Below the pieces are notes generated by a model, which worked only from the letters and a program-made list of their open reading frames with translations, searched no databases and was not told the origin of the DNA. From assembly GCF_001632365.1 (NCBI RefSeq), contig NW_024468537.1, positions 91,964-155,963 on the forward strand: a stretch of DNA of 64,000 nucleotides, in the 5' to 3' direction. Shown here in pieces: positions 1 through 10,699 of this stretch. Position 1 is the stretch's first letter; every line of letters starts with the position of its first letter. Position numbers and translations under genes: made by a program. The DNA comes from Laetiporus sulphureus 93-53 (taxonomy: Eukaryota; Basidiomycota; Agaricomycetes; Polyporales; Laetiporaceae).

Positions 1-1003
1 GCAGTGCGATCTGAAGGCTCGCTCCACTCGACACAAGATGTTACTTGCAGATTCAGCTCCGATGTCATGAGGCTGGGATTCATACACGATCCGCGAAATA
101 GCGCGGAGTGTTAAGAGTCTATGTGTGACGCAGAATTTCTCGCATATGAATTCGTATACAAGCCATTGTTCTTCTTGGACATGTACGGAATGGTTCGATC
201 GGTGGTGTTGATTCTGGTTCGATGGACAGTAAATTTCCTCACAGCTCCAGGGGGCGCAACCCTGACCCCCTTGCCATTTGACTGCGATTTAGTTGCTAAT
301 TTTACATCGCCAGTCCTATTGCCCTGTACCCAGAGTCTCTGATCCACAATCGTGTCGAACTTCATCCTCATCTGCTGAAGCAGCGTCCTTCCTACGACTC
401 TAATCTTGATGTGCATCTTCCGCATCCGAACCATTCACAGAGCCTTTGCCAAATGCCAGCTCTGCACCATTCATCGCTACATCGACTACCGTTGCATGCG
501 GAGCGGCATCATCGATGAAGAAGAACTATAATGCAAGCGTTAATCTGGCCGTTGCACAGTCACAGGGAGAATGCACACGTGAAAATCCAGCACGTTTTGC
601 AGCTCATTCTCTCCAGTATCCTCAACCTCACCTTCGCCATCAGACACAGTCAGAAAGTTGGCTTGTTCCCTGTCAGGTGGACCATATATAGTGCCAAAAA
701 CCAGGTTCTCAAGTCTCCTCTCCTTGCTGTTTTCATCCGTGAGGTCCGGTGAAAGAAACCAGTGGCTTGATAGTGTTTGTAATATTTGTGGTCCTCTGTT
801 TCTTGCGTGGGTGTTTCGCCATGAGCTGATGAGTTGTACTGTAATAAATTGAGAGGTATGTCTTGACCAGATGATGTGAGCAACAAGACAGTCAGTTCAC
901 CTGCCAGATCTGAATGGTGAGTAGAGTAGTAATTTATCAATCATCCACATACCTACCTACCTATCTATCAAAGGTGTATTCTCTTCAGTCGGCGCATGGC
1001 ATA
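1..1003. other. No recognisable gene
   Basis: Short open frames exist on both strands (for example 111-434 minus), but none shows a domain, a credible intron pattern or similarity to a family I recognise. I read it as intergenic DNA downstream of the kinase gene, perhaps with its 3' UTR near 960-1003. Confidence 0.5.
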
Positions 1004-2480
1004 TCATTCTGTGTCAACAAGCCATGAATCGCTCAACAACTCCTCTGCTGTTGCCCGCTTGTCTGGATCAAGATGCAGACATCTTCGCAGGAACGTGCCA
1101 GTGTCGTCTATGAGGTCTTCGGGCACGACTTTCCACACTCTCATTTGCGCCTCAAAGCATAAGTCCATGATCTCCGGCTCAAGCTTCAGTTCGCCTTGCA
1201 GGGGAGAATGTCGTCAACTTGAGTCAAAAGAATGGATGGAAGACGCATACATTCCTCGTTAAAGTAATCTGCTGTGAGTGGAGAGGCGTTGAGCTGCTTC
1301 ACGCGAAACGGCTCCCCGGTGAAGCACATCATTTGGTACAACATGTTTTCAGTCTCAGTGAGATTGAATTTCTTGTTAATTTGGTAGCGAAATAATGCAC
1401 GGCCATTTATGAGCTCGTAGGCCTGGTGAATGAATGAGGTGCAGATTAAATTGATGGACATGAATGACAAACCAAACACTCAAATGACCAGATGTCTGCA
1501 CTTTTGTCCCACTCTGCACCAAGGAACACTTCTGGAGGCCGGAGAGGAGGGATGGTTAAAACGTGGTTGGGGTGTAACTTTGAATGGACAGCTACATTGG
1601 TTCGAATATGAGCAATGGTGATGAGAAACGCATGATGACATTACTTACCAGTTCTAAAATCACCGAGTAAGTACGTAGCATGTAGTGCCTCCTCCATGGA
1701 TATCATAGGGAGCGGCTGGGACACTGCCGTACAGATAATGGTGCTCTGCGACCTTTCGGGGTTGTGGTGTCGAGGAGGGTCCTCAGCAATCCACCGTTCA
1801 ATGTCCTCGGTTCCCATCTCAGTCGTGAAGAAGATGTTGTCATGCTTCAAATCGGTGTGGATGACCTTGCAGCTGTGCATGTGCGTGAGTCCATGTAAGA
1901 TGTGAAGAATGATGTGTTGTACGAGACGGAGGGAAAAGGCTCTGGGTTTCTCCTGGCATAATGCGCAAACCAATGCCTTGATGTCGTCACTATACACGGG
2001 TGTAACGATACATAGATGATCTCCGTCCGTCACAACGCGCCTGGGAATGGTAAATTCAGTAATGTAACGCTGGCAATAAGGTGATTGTGGTGGTGCAGAG
2101 ACAAGATAAAGTGCGTCTAACTCCCAACATTGTCCGGTAGGGATGAGGCTCGTGATGTAACCTGTAAATGCTTTAATTGTGACAAAATTATTCTCCCTAT
2201 CGAAGCATCAGCTGCTGTTAGCTCAAAACTGGTGAACACTGACGCACACGCTGTCTCGAGCTAACCATGTACTTGAATGCATTCCCCAGCCCAATTTGTG
2301 CATAATCGTATAGCGATCATTCGGTCCAATGCGGTCACCAAAGTCGAACCTTGCCCAGCCGTATCCTCTTTCTGCGGGCATGCCGAGCGCCTCAGAGATG
2401 AACGTGAGATCCATGCCTTTGGCCTTTCCATCTGGACCAACAGAGATGCGATAATTAGTAGGCTCCTTATCAGATGACAT
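1004..2480 (-). CDS. SRPK-like protein kinase, five exons
   Basis: This is a serine/threonine kinase of the SRPK-like type common in Agaricomycetes. My exons on the minus strand are 2480-2248, 2196-1649, 1591-1473, 1422-1251 and 1194-1004, giving about 420 residues with consistent phases and GT-AG junctions. The N-terminus carries the glycine-rich loop LGWGMHSSTWLARD, followed by a VAIK-like FVTIKAF. The catalytic loop is HTDLKHDN, with the catalytic Asp present. The C-lobe has the APE-equivalent RPPEVFLG, then DIWSFECL and LHLDPDKRATAEELL. The magnesium-binding DFG is DFR, an unusual change that could affect activity. An upstream in-frame ATG at 2558 would add a basic leader; I prefer 2480 (MSSDKEPTNY). 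The substrate is unknown, and SR-protein phosphorylation is only inferred from the family. Confidence 0.85.
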
Positions 2481-2579
2481 GGTAGTCCTGAAAAAGCGGC
2501 GCTGGGAGATGGCTGGTCGAAAAGCAAGTGTTGTTGTCCTCCACCAGTTGTGGCACATGTAGTAATCGGGTGGCAGTGG

Positions 2580-2851
2580 CTAGGGCACGGAGAAATAGGA
2601 ATTGTGACCTGCTTAATCAGCTATTTAGCAATGCAGTCAAATAACAAAGGGGGGTCCGGGAGTGCAGCTCCCGAAACTCCAGGCTAATTAACACTAATTA
2701 ACCGGTCAAATTAAGCAGTCAATTTACCTAAAATGATGGTAAATTACAACTTTCTCACGCTATGCCACTAAGCTAACAGTAAATTACCTGTAATTTACAG
2801 AGGTAAAATAGCTCTGGCTAATTAGCAATTCTCTATTTCCCCATGCCCTAG
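2580..2851. mobile_element. MITE with about 26-bp terminal inverted repeats
   Basis: The left end (2580-2606, beginning CTAGGGCACGGAGAAATAGG) matches the reverse complement of the right end (beginning CTAGGGCATGGGGAAATAG) with few changes. The AT-rich interior, which has no coding capacity, contains several TAAATTAC-type words. It lies about 100 bp upstream of the kinase start. No clean target duplication is visible, although GTGGCA occurs just outside both ends, so I cannot assign a superfamily. Confidence 0.6.
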
Positions 2852-3129
2852 GTGGCACCCAGTATGACTGGACCTAGCTAGTGCAACAACTCAGACATCT
2901 AGTCAGCGTGCTGCGTAAAAGTCCATCATCTTTGCATTGAGGATACTCGTGCTAGAGGACGGCTCATCTTTGGCTACGGCTTCTCGACGCGAATACTTTT
3001 CCATAGCACCTGTCAATCCCGAGTCCTTGATTCCGTTGTCCACGATGAACCTACAGAAGCCAGCTGCGAAGTATGTTGTCGCACTACAATCCTGCTAAGG
3101 GCCATAACTGAGTACAGTCCTGTGCTCCA

Positions 3130-4045
3130 AATGTACTTGTCTGCAGAACACGCAAGCTCACGGACAAGAACCTCCCAAATGCGCTCCTCCAGTCAACTCG
3201 AGTTCTCAGCAGACTCGCAAATGTATCGCGACCTCCTCGACATGAAGTGACACCTTGACTGGACAGTCACTCGAAAGCGAGTAGAGGTGCAAGATGCGCT
3301 CAACTGCACCGTTCCCGTCAGTGTTTATTCAGATATGTGCGACCTTGTCGCTGACACTCATGGCGACAATCCGTGCAGACTTCTCGTACATTACGAATAT
3401 TTCTGAGCCATACAGTTTCTGGACAGACGTGGCAGCAGGGCGCGGATGGTCTGGGTGCTGTGGGTACCACGGAAGGCGAGGCCGGCAAGGTGAACTTTGA
3501 GACGGATGAGGGCATCCCTGCATTCTCGTTCAGAATTGAGGGCAGACTGCTTGAGGCACATCGTTCTGCTATTTCTGCTTTTGCATTGACTGACACTTCG
3601 CTCATCCATGCAGTTGCCAAATCAACGAGCAAAAGAGCGGCCACCACCATGGAAGTTCTTGACGCTCATAAAGCAGATGGTGGTAGAGCTTGAGTGAGAC
3701 CCGGCATTGCACCATGAGAGAAACATTGTCAAGGTACATGTATCATATGCACAACTTGGCTTGGGTGCTTATGTTGTATAGTGGTTACGTAGGCCATCAC
3801 AACCCCAGCTGGACAGGTTCACAGTACGGCGGAAAGGGGATACCCCAGTCAAAATACGGTTCATCATCCACCTTGAACAACAATCAGAGCAATTCAAGGT
3901 TCACCTGGAGCTTGGTGAGTTGTCATGCTATATATCTTTACCTGCTGCTGACCTTGTTGTAGGAAGCTTTTTGGCACTTAGGGAGGAGAGCCGAGTGGGC
4001 GTGGTCCAGGCTCTGTGGAATTATGTCAAGATGCAGGCGACATCT
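3130..4045 (+). pseudogene. Decayed SWI/SNF BAF60/SMARCD-type subunit
   Basis: Pieces of a SWI/SNF or RSC complex 60-kDa subunit (SMARCD/Rsc6/Ssr3 family) appear in order but in different frames. DWTVTRKRVEVQDAL lies near 3258-3302, RTLRIFLSH near 3379-3405 and FRIEGRLLE near 3529-3555, followed by a degraded linker. The SWIB-domain core REESRVGVVQALWNYVKMQ lies near 3979-4035, read after removing a possible intron at about 3915-3961. Stop codons and frameshifts separate the blocks, and no open frame covers more than one or two of them. The copy breaks off inside SWIB where a MITE end begins. In life the family helps target chromatin remodelers; this copy cannot make the protein. Confidence 0.75.
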
Positions 4046-4088
4046 ACACACAATCTTCCACGATGATAAATTGCATCATGTCTGCTGT
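4036..4088. mobile_element. Terminal fragment of a PIF/Harbinger-type MITE
   Basis: The word GATAAATTGCATCATGTCTG and its neighbours match the right-hand terminal repeat of the element at 7397-7638. Only this one end is present. It abuts the point where the BAF60-like pseudogene loses similarity, so insertion and partial loss of a MITE may have ended that copy. Confidence 0.5.
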
Positions 4089-4089
4089 C

Positions 4090-4855
4090 TGCTGTGTGGC
4101 CAGTTGAACTCTGCACACTGAGAAAACAAGAAGTTGATAGACCTCCATGAGCTATACAAAAGCACCAAAGTTGTACAGCGCACAGCCGCCGGTCTATCTG
4201 TCACCCTTCACGATCCCTCGAGTATCGTTACTCTGGTTTATATAAGAGTGGGATATGAGTGGTGCTGTGGTGAAGAGGAGTGAGAATGTGGCTGAAGCAA
4301 GTTCAACTAGATGCCCAAGTCACCGTTGTGCATGTCCAGATTTGGTAATGACATGCGCCAGTTTGTGGTCACTCGCGATCGTTGACCAGACTGGAACCTT
4401 TAAAATATTCTTTGACGACAGAAGATGTGTAGGATAAGACTCTATCAATTTCAATACTCCAAGACGATTTCCAGTCCCGTCGATTGCGCGGACCAGACGT
4501 AGGTGGCAAGGACGACACACAGTATAGATTTGGCCACCTGAGGAAATTGGAAGCGAAGCCGATACTGAAGAGAACATCATGGCATCAGAAAAGAATGTAG
4601 TTCAATTAACAGATTCATGGAAGGAGGACTAGTAGCACCGAAACACGAAGAGGAAGTAAGAGCTGGCAGCTCGAGTCGAGAACCTATGTAGCAGAGAATA
4701 CTATACATGAATTTGACAGTGTTCCAGCCAGTCGCTGCTCCTTAGAATTTTATCTGTTAGGCAATAGGTCAACATAAAGTGCCTTGCTCCATGATCAGGA
4801 AGATATATTGTACCTTCGCAAGAGCACTAGTCACCTGAGGACTCGCTGTTGAATG
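4090..4855. other. Gap without a supported gene
   Basis: No domain or convincing exon chain was seen. A TATA-like word (GGTTTATATAAGAG, about 4236) is present on the plus strand but no gene follows it convincingly. The stretch may hold further remnants of the BAF60-like copy. Confidence 0.4.
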
Positions 4856-4859
4856 CCGC

Positions 4860-6880
4860 TGACAGACATTGTGTCGCTGTCGTACTCAAACTCATATTCG
4901 TGCTCACCGAGCCCGGTGAGCATATGGCCGAAGAAGGAGGGCACCACGCTCTTGACATTTAACAGTGGCTGGCCCGTGTTTTGATCACTACTTGTTAAAG
5001 GGATTTGTTTATGTATTTTCAGCCAGAACTTGCATGAAGAGGCATGCAGCCATGGTTTTCCATGGGCGTAATAGAGGTTCGTAGAGCAGGACTTTGAATC
5101 ATCGATAGACCGTCATGATTTGTAACGTGTTTTCGGAGCCTGTGATGACAGATTTTGTGTCACGCTGATGAGGACTTTCCAGCATTTTCTTCTGTACATC
5201 AGCAAGCGGTGATATATCGACGCTGGAGATGTCTCCATTTCCGGAATATCGGAGATATAGTCAGTCGCTTGATAGATAGTGTGCATAGCAGCTTCTCATG
5301 CTTCGTTCTTCCATTTGTATCGCACGGTGACGAGGAAGACGCGTAGTGGATTTATGCTGACATCTAGCATGACGGCGGCCCTTGCGAAAGCGATAGCTCT
5401 ACGTACACCATACTTCATGCTGGCTTCCAGAAGCATAGTGGGCCTTCGATTTCACATTCGAGATCTCCGGGTCTTCGATAGGATAGCAAAGCTGCAACAT
5501 GACAATGAGAGTACAGCTGTCCTCAGGAAGTGAGACTGTACGAAGTTTTGCCAAACGTCCTTTGTCTGGTGTGCATTTCAACGTTTCCATGAATTGAGCG
5601 GATGCGAAACACAAGATAGCAGTGGATACATAGAATCAACCGTCATCACAGGAGATAATGAGAATGTCTGCCTCGGAGCAATCCATGAACAGATGCGAAG
5701 ATAAGATGACCTCAGAGGCTGGTTGTGTGACGGTAGTCGGCGGCTTGCAGAACTGGGTAATTGCACACTCCTTTGATCCTCTGCTCCAATAGGCCAATAA
5801 TCTATGATATGCACCGGCGGATAACGTTTCCATCTCTGGGACATCTTCCTCAAGGGTAGACATAACATCCGTTCCTGAAAGACTGGAGGAATCGTGCGTG
5901 GCAGACGCTGCTGCACCTTCCAGTTTCAAAGAACAGGCAATCGCATAGATGCGCAATGGGAACTTTGCCACGAACCCTGTCAAGCAGCTCTCACCCCACG
6001 AGATGGCCTCGTGCATTTGATATTTCAATGCTGCTAATAAGAATGACTTCACTTCCTCCAGGTCCTTCAACACAGGGTCTTCTATTGAATAACATTGGCG
6101 TAGAAGGCATGCCAAGGTGCTACTGCCCTCTGTGATGTCAATGTGTGATGAAGCATGCAATGAATTTGAATCAGCTGGCAAAGGTTGGGGTAAGGAGAAC
6201 ATGTCTGTGAAGAAGGCTGATGCAAAGCAGAGGATAGATTTATGAGCGTAGAAGTCGAGACCGTCAGAAGATGAGAGGATGACATCAGCATCGCTGTAAC
6301 ACTGCAGACATTATGCCATTTATCACCATGGAATATGTTGCTTTGGTCCTTTGCCTTTAGAAACTGAATTTGTCACTGTGGCAAATGACATTGGATATTA
6401 TGAATTTGAAGCTTGATTTGCAATGGCTTCAAATTATATTCACATATTTTGCCTAAGCCTTTTCTACAAATCCTGAACATTGCATATATCAAAATGTAGC
6501 ATTGTTGCAAATGTACATCTATATGCTTTGTTCTGAGGGGAAATTTGCCAATTTGTGGTACTATTCTCAACCCTGTTATATTTTGTATGCAGTATTTATA
6601 ATCTCTGGCTTGAGGCCAAGGCAAAATATGTGGCATCATTTGAAGCTATTTCAACTTGAGGCCTTAAGTAAGAATATGTAACACCATTTGTCACACCGGT
6701 AAATTTATTTCCTAAAGGCAAAGGATCAAATCAACATATTTCACAGTGGTAAATGGTATCATGCCTGCAGTGTAAGGGTTTTTGAACGGCGCCGGTACGA
6801 TGGGTCGTTCTGACTCTGCCACCTTTTTCCCTTCCTTCTGTCCTGTGTTCGTGGCCTTACTGGACGAATCAGCACTATGA
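4860..6880 (-). pseudogene. Tandem double-BTB/POZ domain gene, disrupted
   Basis: Two consecutive BTB/POZ units of the kind expanded in Agaricomycetes are read on the minus strand. Unit 1 runs from about 6876 to 5640 and starts PFKNPYSDADVILSSSDG, then AHKSILCFASAFFTDMF. Unit 2 (about 5670-4860) repeats the plan with EADILIISCDDG, a stop, then FYVSTAILCFASAQFMETL. The closing segments VPEMETLSAGAYHRLL and IPEMETSPASIYHRLL are clearly paralogous. The gene is broken by a 473-bp MITE inside the first BTB block (6300-6772), TGA codons at 5636-5638 and 5296-5298, and a frameshift near 5450. Such proteins are proposed cullin-3 adaptors or signalling scaffolds; this allele should not give a full protein. 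The first exon and ATG were not located. Confidence 0.7.
6300..6772. mobile_element. PIF/Harbinger-type MITE inside the BTB gene
   Basis: Both ends start CACTGCAG, and the inverted terminal similarity continues for about 65 bp (ATTATGCCATTTATCACC on the left against ATGATACCATTTACCACT on the right, then a shared GTCCTTTGCCTTTAG-like block). The trinucleotide TAA flanks it on both sides (6297-6299 and 6773-6775), the 3-bp TWA duplication typical of PIF/Harbinger elements. Removing the element and one TAA restores the BTB reading frame across the site. It has no coding capacity. Confidence 0.85.
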
Positions 6881-7396
6881 TGGCTCAAACCTCAAGAACT
6901 AGCAGAGTGGTTGTGTGAGAGGGGACCTTTGATGACTGCCGTCAGGAAGGACGTGTAACTGCCCAGGAGAAACCTAGTATGCAGGTTGAGGTACGCCACA
7001 GCGCGCAAAGAATCTTGTACTCACCGCTGAATTAGCACAGTAAAATCAACGCGGTCAATGCAAGGGATGCGGATTGGGGGGAGGAGACGCGCAACCATGA
7101 CAGTCACGACTCACAGCCTGCCTTTTCTGGTCAGCGATCTACTTATGAAGTGCCCAACTCCGAGGACCGAGGACCGCTTTGCTGAAAGCAGCAAGCTGAG
7201 CAGACCCCATGAAACACATTTCATGTCACTTGACAGATATGTTACAGCCTGCTGAATGAGGGCATGTGGTAGACGGAGCATACATGGCGCACGAGGCATT
7301 CAAGGTTCGATCAATGCCATAATAAATTTTGTCCCATAGTCATGGATAGATGCAATTGTTCTTAGTGATGACTGCACTGAAAGTGCGGGAGCGGAT
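6881..7396. other. Gap without a supported gene
   Basis: This should contain the 5' end and promoter of the disrupted BTB gene, but I could not place its start. No other structure was recognised. Confidence 0.4.
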
Positions 7397-7638
7397 ACGG
7401 CAGACATGATGCGATTTATCAATGTGGGAAATTGTGTGTGAATGTCGACTGATTTCTTACACATGCGACAAATATTTGCAACCATGGCATTTCATGTTGA
7501 AAATGTTTCACTTTGGCTGTGAATGTGCACTATTTGCTGTTTAAATGCTAAATTGGCAAAGCTTTGCCACAAATGTAAGACATCAGCTGACATTCCCACA
7601 CGATTTTCCACATTTATAAATCGCGTCATGTCTGCCGT
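7397..7638. mobile_element. Short MITE related to the 6300 element
   Basis: The terminal inverted repeats are about 60 bp long: ACGGCAGACATGATGCGATT on the left, and the reverse complement of the right end begins ACGGCAGACATGACGCGATT. Similarity continues through AATGTGGGAAATTGTGTG and on to GATTTCTTAC. The outer bases resemble CACTGCAGACAT of the 6300-6772 element, so both probably used the same transposase. No target duplication is obvious. Confidence 0.75.
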
Positions 7639-7985
7639 GGGACCCATAGTAGGGCACACAGGAGTTGCATTAGAAAGAGTTATACAGTAGCATTGTTTAA
7701 GTCTCCACTGCAAGCGAAGTACCGACTCCTCGTTGTGGAGAAGGTGTGACAACTTGCGCAATCTCTCCCGTTGTAAGGCAGTTTAGCACAAATCAATGCC
7801 CAACAAAATTGGCCCTTTTTCAACATAATGATCTTTACGTGAAAGGCTAACTCATTTTATCAATAAGTTGTTAGCAAATGTTTCCTTCGCCGCGATCATC
7901 ATTGCTCTCGACGATGTGTTACGCTTAGCATCCACTACTCGTGCCAAAGTCCATTCCTTTGAACTTCTACTCTTTTGGCGTCCAA

Positions 7986-9317
7986 ATGTCTTCTGCAGCC
8001 CGCCTGGTTTCGTCGAATCGTCGGCAGGCCTTATCTCGGGCTAAGCTTGCTCTCTACATGGATAGCAGCGTCGTTGTAATCAATAAGCCCCCGGGATTTG
8101 TTTGCCAATTTAACAGAAAGGCAGCAGAGGTACGCGCCATATCCTAGCATTCTGGAAGCTGTTCGTTGATTTGCGAGAAGGCGACAGGAGGGTTGGACGA
8201 ACTCATTGATGGTAAAGTTACATGTGTCTGGGATATGCTCGATAAAAACCATTTACGTTCAGCTCAGACCTCAAACTGGATCTTGATCTGAACGATGATC
8301 TGCATCATGCACACCGTCTTGACAAGGTACGGCATTCAGTACAGCTAGCCCTCTCGTAATTCAGTGCAATTTGCTGTCTCCCAGGGAACCACAGGGTGCC
8401 TGGTCCTTGCGCGCAGTAAAGACAGTGCCCGGAAGCTTTTCCAACAATTCTCCTCCCATGAGATAGAAAAGACCTACCTAGCACTTGTCCGCGGTGGATC
8501 AGCATCATTTTCAGAGCAAGCGGGCACCATACGGGGCATTCTTTACTCGTATGATGGACGCGTCTCGACCAAAGACTCGGGAGGCCCCGGTGAAGGGAAA
8601 AGAGCGATTGCTGAAACCGATTGGGAGGTCATTGCATCCTCTGTGAGCAAGCTCAATACACTTCACCTCGCGAAGTCAACTACTGACAATGACCATCAAT
8701 TCTTAGCCGATCGTCCCTCTCACTCTTGTGAAGTTAACTCCTTATACGGGGTTCAAGCATCAACTTCGTGTTCAGATGGCAAAATGCATGAAAGGTAATA
8801 CTGTCTCTCCGTCATGACGTTCATATACCGAATCGTTGACATCTTGGCGTCCTCTATCAGCGCCTATCCTCGGCGACACTGTACATGCTAAGGCCAAGTT
8901 ATCACCGAAAATCACTGACGTTGTCAAAGTACCTGAGAACAAGATGTACCTACACGCGTCGCAGCTCTCTTTTCATGTGCGATCTCGCGATCTCGTCCTA
9001 CGCTAAGATACCTTAACTCACTCAACGCGGAACAGGATTGTCGGACAGCCGATAACAAAAAACGCGTACGGATAACGGTTGGCGCGCCGCTTCCGACATA
9101 CTTCTCGCGACTATGCGAACAGATCAAAATCCCATTGATGCTCGACATGTCGAAGGGTGGACTATGGGTCAATGGACAGCGAGCGCTAACAGAAATGATT
9201 CCGGAAAAACAATGCCAACCAGAAGTCGGCCAAGGCATACCAGAACAGACCCATATAGAACAATCCGATCCGCAACACATACTTGAGCAGCTGGATGCTC
9301 GATGGCTCGCGAACTGA
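7986..9317 (+). CDS. RluA-type RNA pseudouridine synthase, seven exons
   Basis: The product isomerises uridine to pseudouridine in RNA and resembles fungal RluA-family enzymes, many of them mitochondrial. Proposed exons are 7986-8129, 8181-8211, 8268-8326, 8385-8642, 8707-8794, 8861-8976 and 9036-9317, summing to 325 residues with all phases consistent. Diagnostic motifs are VVVINKPPGFVCQF near the start, the catalytic HRLDK followed across an intron by GTTGCLVLARS, then EIEKTYLALVRG, TPYTGFKHQLRVQ and APILGDTVHAKAK. The catalytic Asp is present in HRLDK. A short basic N-terminus could be a mitochondrial presequence. The seventh exon (ITVGAPLPTYF) matches the usual end of the domain. The target RNA cannot be told from sequence. 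Confidence 0.85.
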
Positions 9318-9570
9318 TCATTGGGCTGGATGGATGATCGTAGGTGAGAAGATCAGCCACGCGTTCAAACTCATGAATGCCGTATGTTGATCGTTGATCA
9401 TTAGCACTATCCGAACCAGCGGCTGTGGCCTACATACATAACATCATGTCAAATGTTATACCCAGCAGCCCGCTGCCTGGGCACTCATACATACAACGAG
9501 AGCCGGTATGCCTGCCGTCTTCTTGTTCCTTCATAATCATGCATGCGATGAGAACTCTCCAATCTCCTCC

Positions 9571-10590
9571 CTAGCGCCTTTCCGCGTCGGCGATCGCCTT
9601 TTCCCTCAGAAGCGCGCCCAAGCCGACCGCCATTGAGCCCAGCGCAGTCACAGTGGCTCCTGCTGATATGGTAGGCATCGAAGGGATGGAACCGACAGTG
9701 ATGAGTACGGCGGCGAGGATGGTCATAGTGGTCGAGCACTCGTTCGTCAGTGAGTAGATCGCTTCCGACGCAGCGACGAGCCACAACGGAACCTGGGCAG
9801 TGATCTCGGTGGGTGGTGGCGGTGGTGGCGGTACGACGGGTTGTGGCTGCATGGGGCCCTTCATGACAGAGACAGTGCGAGCGATGAATGACGCCGACAC
9901 CTCTGTCTGGTTCTTAGGCTCGCTCTTCTTGCCATCAGCTTTCGACACGGCAGTCGTCTTGACCACAGTCTTGACCATGACCTTCTTCGCGACTTTACGG
10001 GCGGGATTCGCAGGCGCAGTCTTAGCAGCGGGCTTGTCTGCAGGCTTAGGGGCAAGCCTGAACCATGCCAGAGGCTCTTTCACTGGCAAGGGCTCCAGCG
10101 TTTTCATGCTCTTGCCCTTATCGCTGCCTCTGCCAATAATCCACCACGTTCCTCCCGACCTTCGCTGCATCTTGATCGCCTCTGTCATCTTCGGGTCACC
10201 TGAAGATACAGGCAGAGTAAGCATGCCATTAAGCGCGTCGGAAATGATGGTGTGCCACTTACAGCTGATACTCCTCAGAGCAACCCCAAAACTCGACCAC
10301 TTCCAATGCCACTTCTCTCCAGAGACGCAACGCATGACTTTCTCCACCTCGTCCAGCTTCCTCTTCACATCCTCGCTCATGTAGTGTCGTGCAATTTCGT
10401 GCCACCGCGTCTTCGGGACCTTCTGTGCAGCGCATGCCTCTGCTACCTTCGCGAGCCACGCATCGACGGGGAGATCCTTCTTGGGTTTGCCTTGGAAACG
10501 CGGAGGCGCCGCACCGGCGGGCCAGGATGCCAGCAGGGCCTCGACGGTCGGCGCCTCAGAAATAAATCGTGATTTAAATGCGCTGAGCAT
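9571..10590 (-). CDS. Orphan family protein A with C-terminal hydrophobic hairpin
   Basis: Function unknown. I model exons 10590-10263 and 10199-9571 (318 residues). The 63-nt intron is itself open, but the donor GTAAGT, the acceptor TTCAG and the paralogue at 15125-16144 all support removal. The N-terminal half holds a conserved block: PRFQGKPKKDLPVDAWLAKV, KVPKTRWHEIARHYM and the Trp-rich KWHWKWSSFGVALRS. WWIIGRGS follows, then a basic Lys/Ala-rich linker, a run of eight prolines encoded near 9815-9835, and two hydrophobic segments (TILAAVLITVGSI and ALGSMAVGLGALL) ending in a charged tail. A tail-anchored or membrane-hairpin topology is my inference. The family seems confined to basidiomycetes as far as I know. 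Confidence 0.75.
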   Translation of the reverse strand: MLSAFKSRFISEAPTVEALLASWPAGAAPPRFQGKPKKDLPVDAWLAKVAEACAAQKVPKTRWHEIARHYMSEDVKRKLDEVEKVMRCVSGEKWHWKWSSFGVALRSISCKWHTIISDALNGMLTLPVSSGDPKMTEAIKMQRRSGGTWWIIGRGSDKGKSMKTLEPLPVKEPLAWFRLAPKPADKPAAKTAPANPARKVAKKVMVKTVVKTTAVSKADGKKSEPKNQTEVSASFIARTVSVMKGPMQPQPVVPPPPPPPTEITAQVPLWLVAASEAIYSLTNECSTTMTILAAVLITVGSIPSMPTISAGATVTALGSMAVGLGALLREKAIADAERR

Positions 10591-10699
10591 CCTGTGCTTG
10601 TGCGGCGCAGAGGAGAACGGTGATGGTGGAAGAGATGAAGGAAGAGAGAGTTGCTACAATAGATTGAGGCGATCATTGATATACTCGGTAACTTGTTAA

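Noticed and set aside
1180..1260. Apparent frameshift near the end of the kinase gene
   Set aside because: A 55-nt intron (1250-1195, donor GTATGCGT, acceptor TGCAAG) restores the frame, so the gene is intact.
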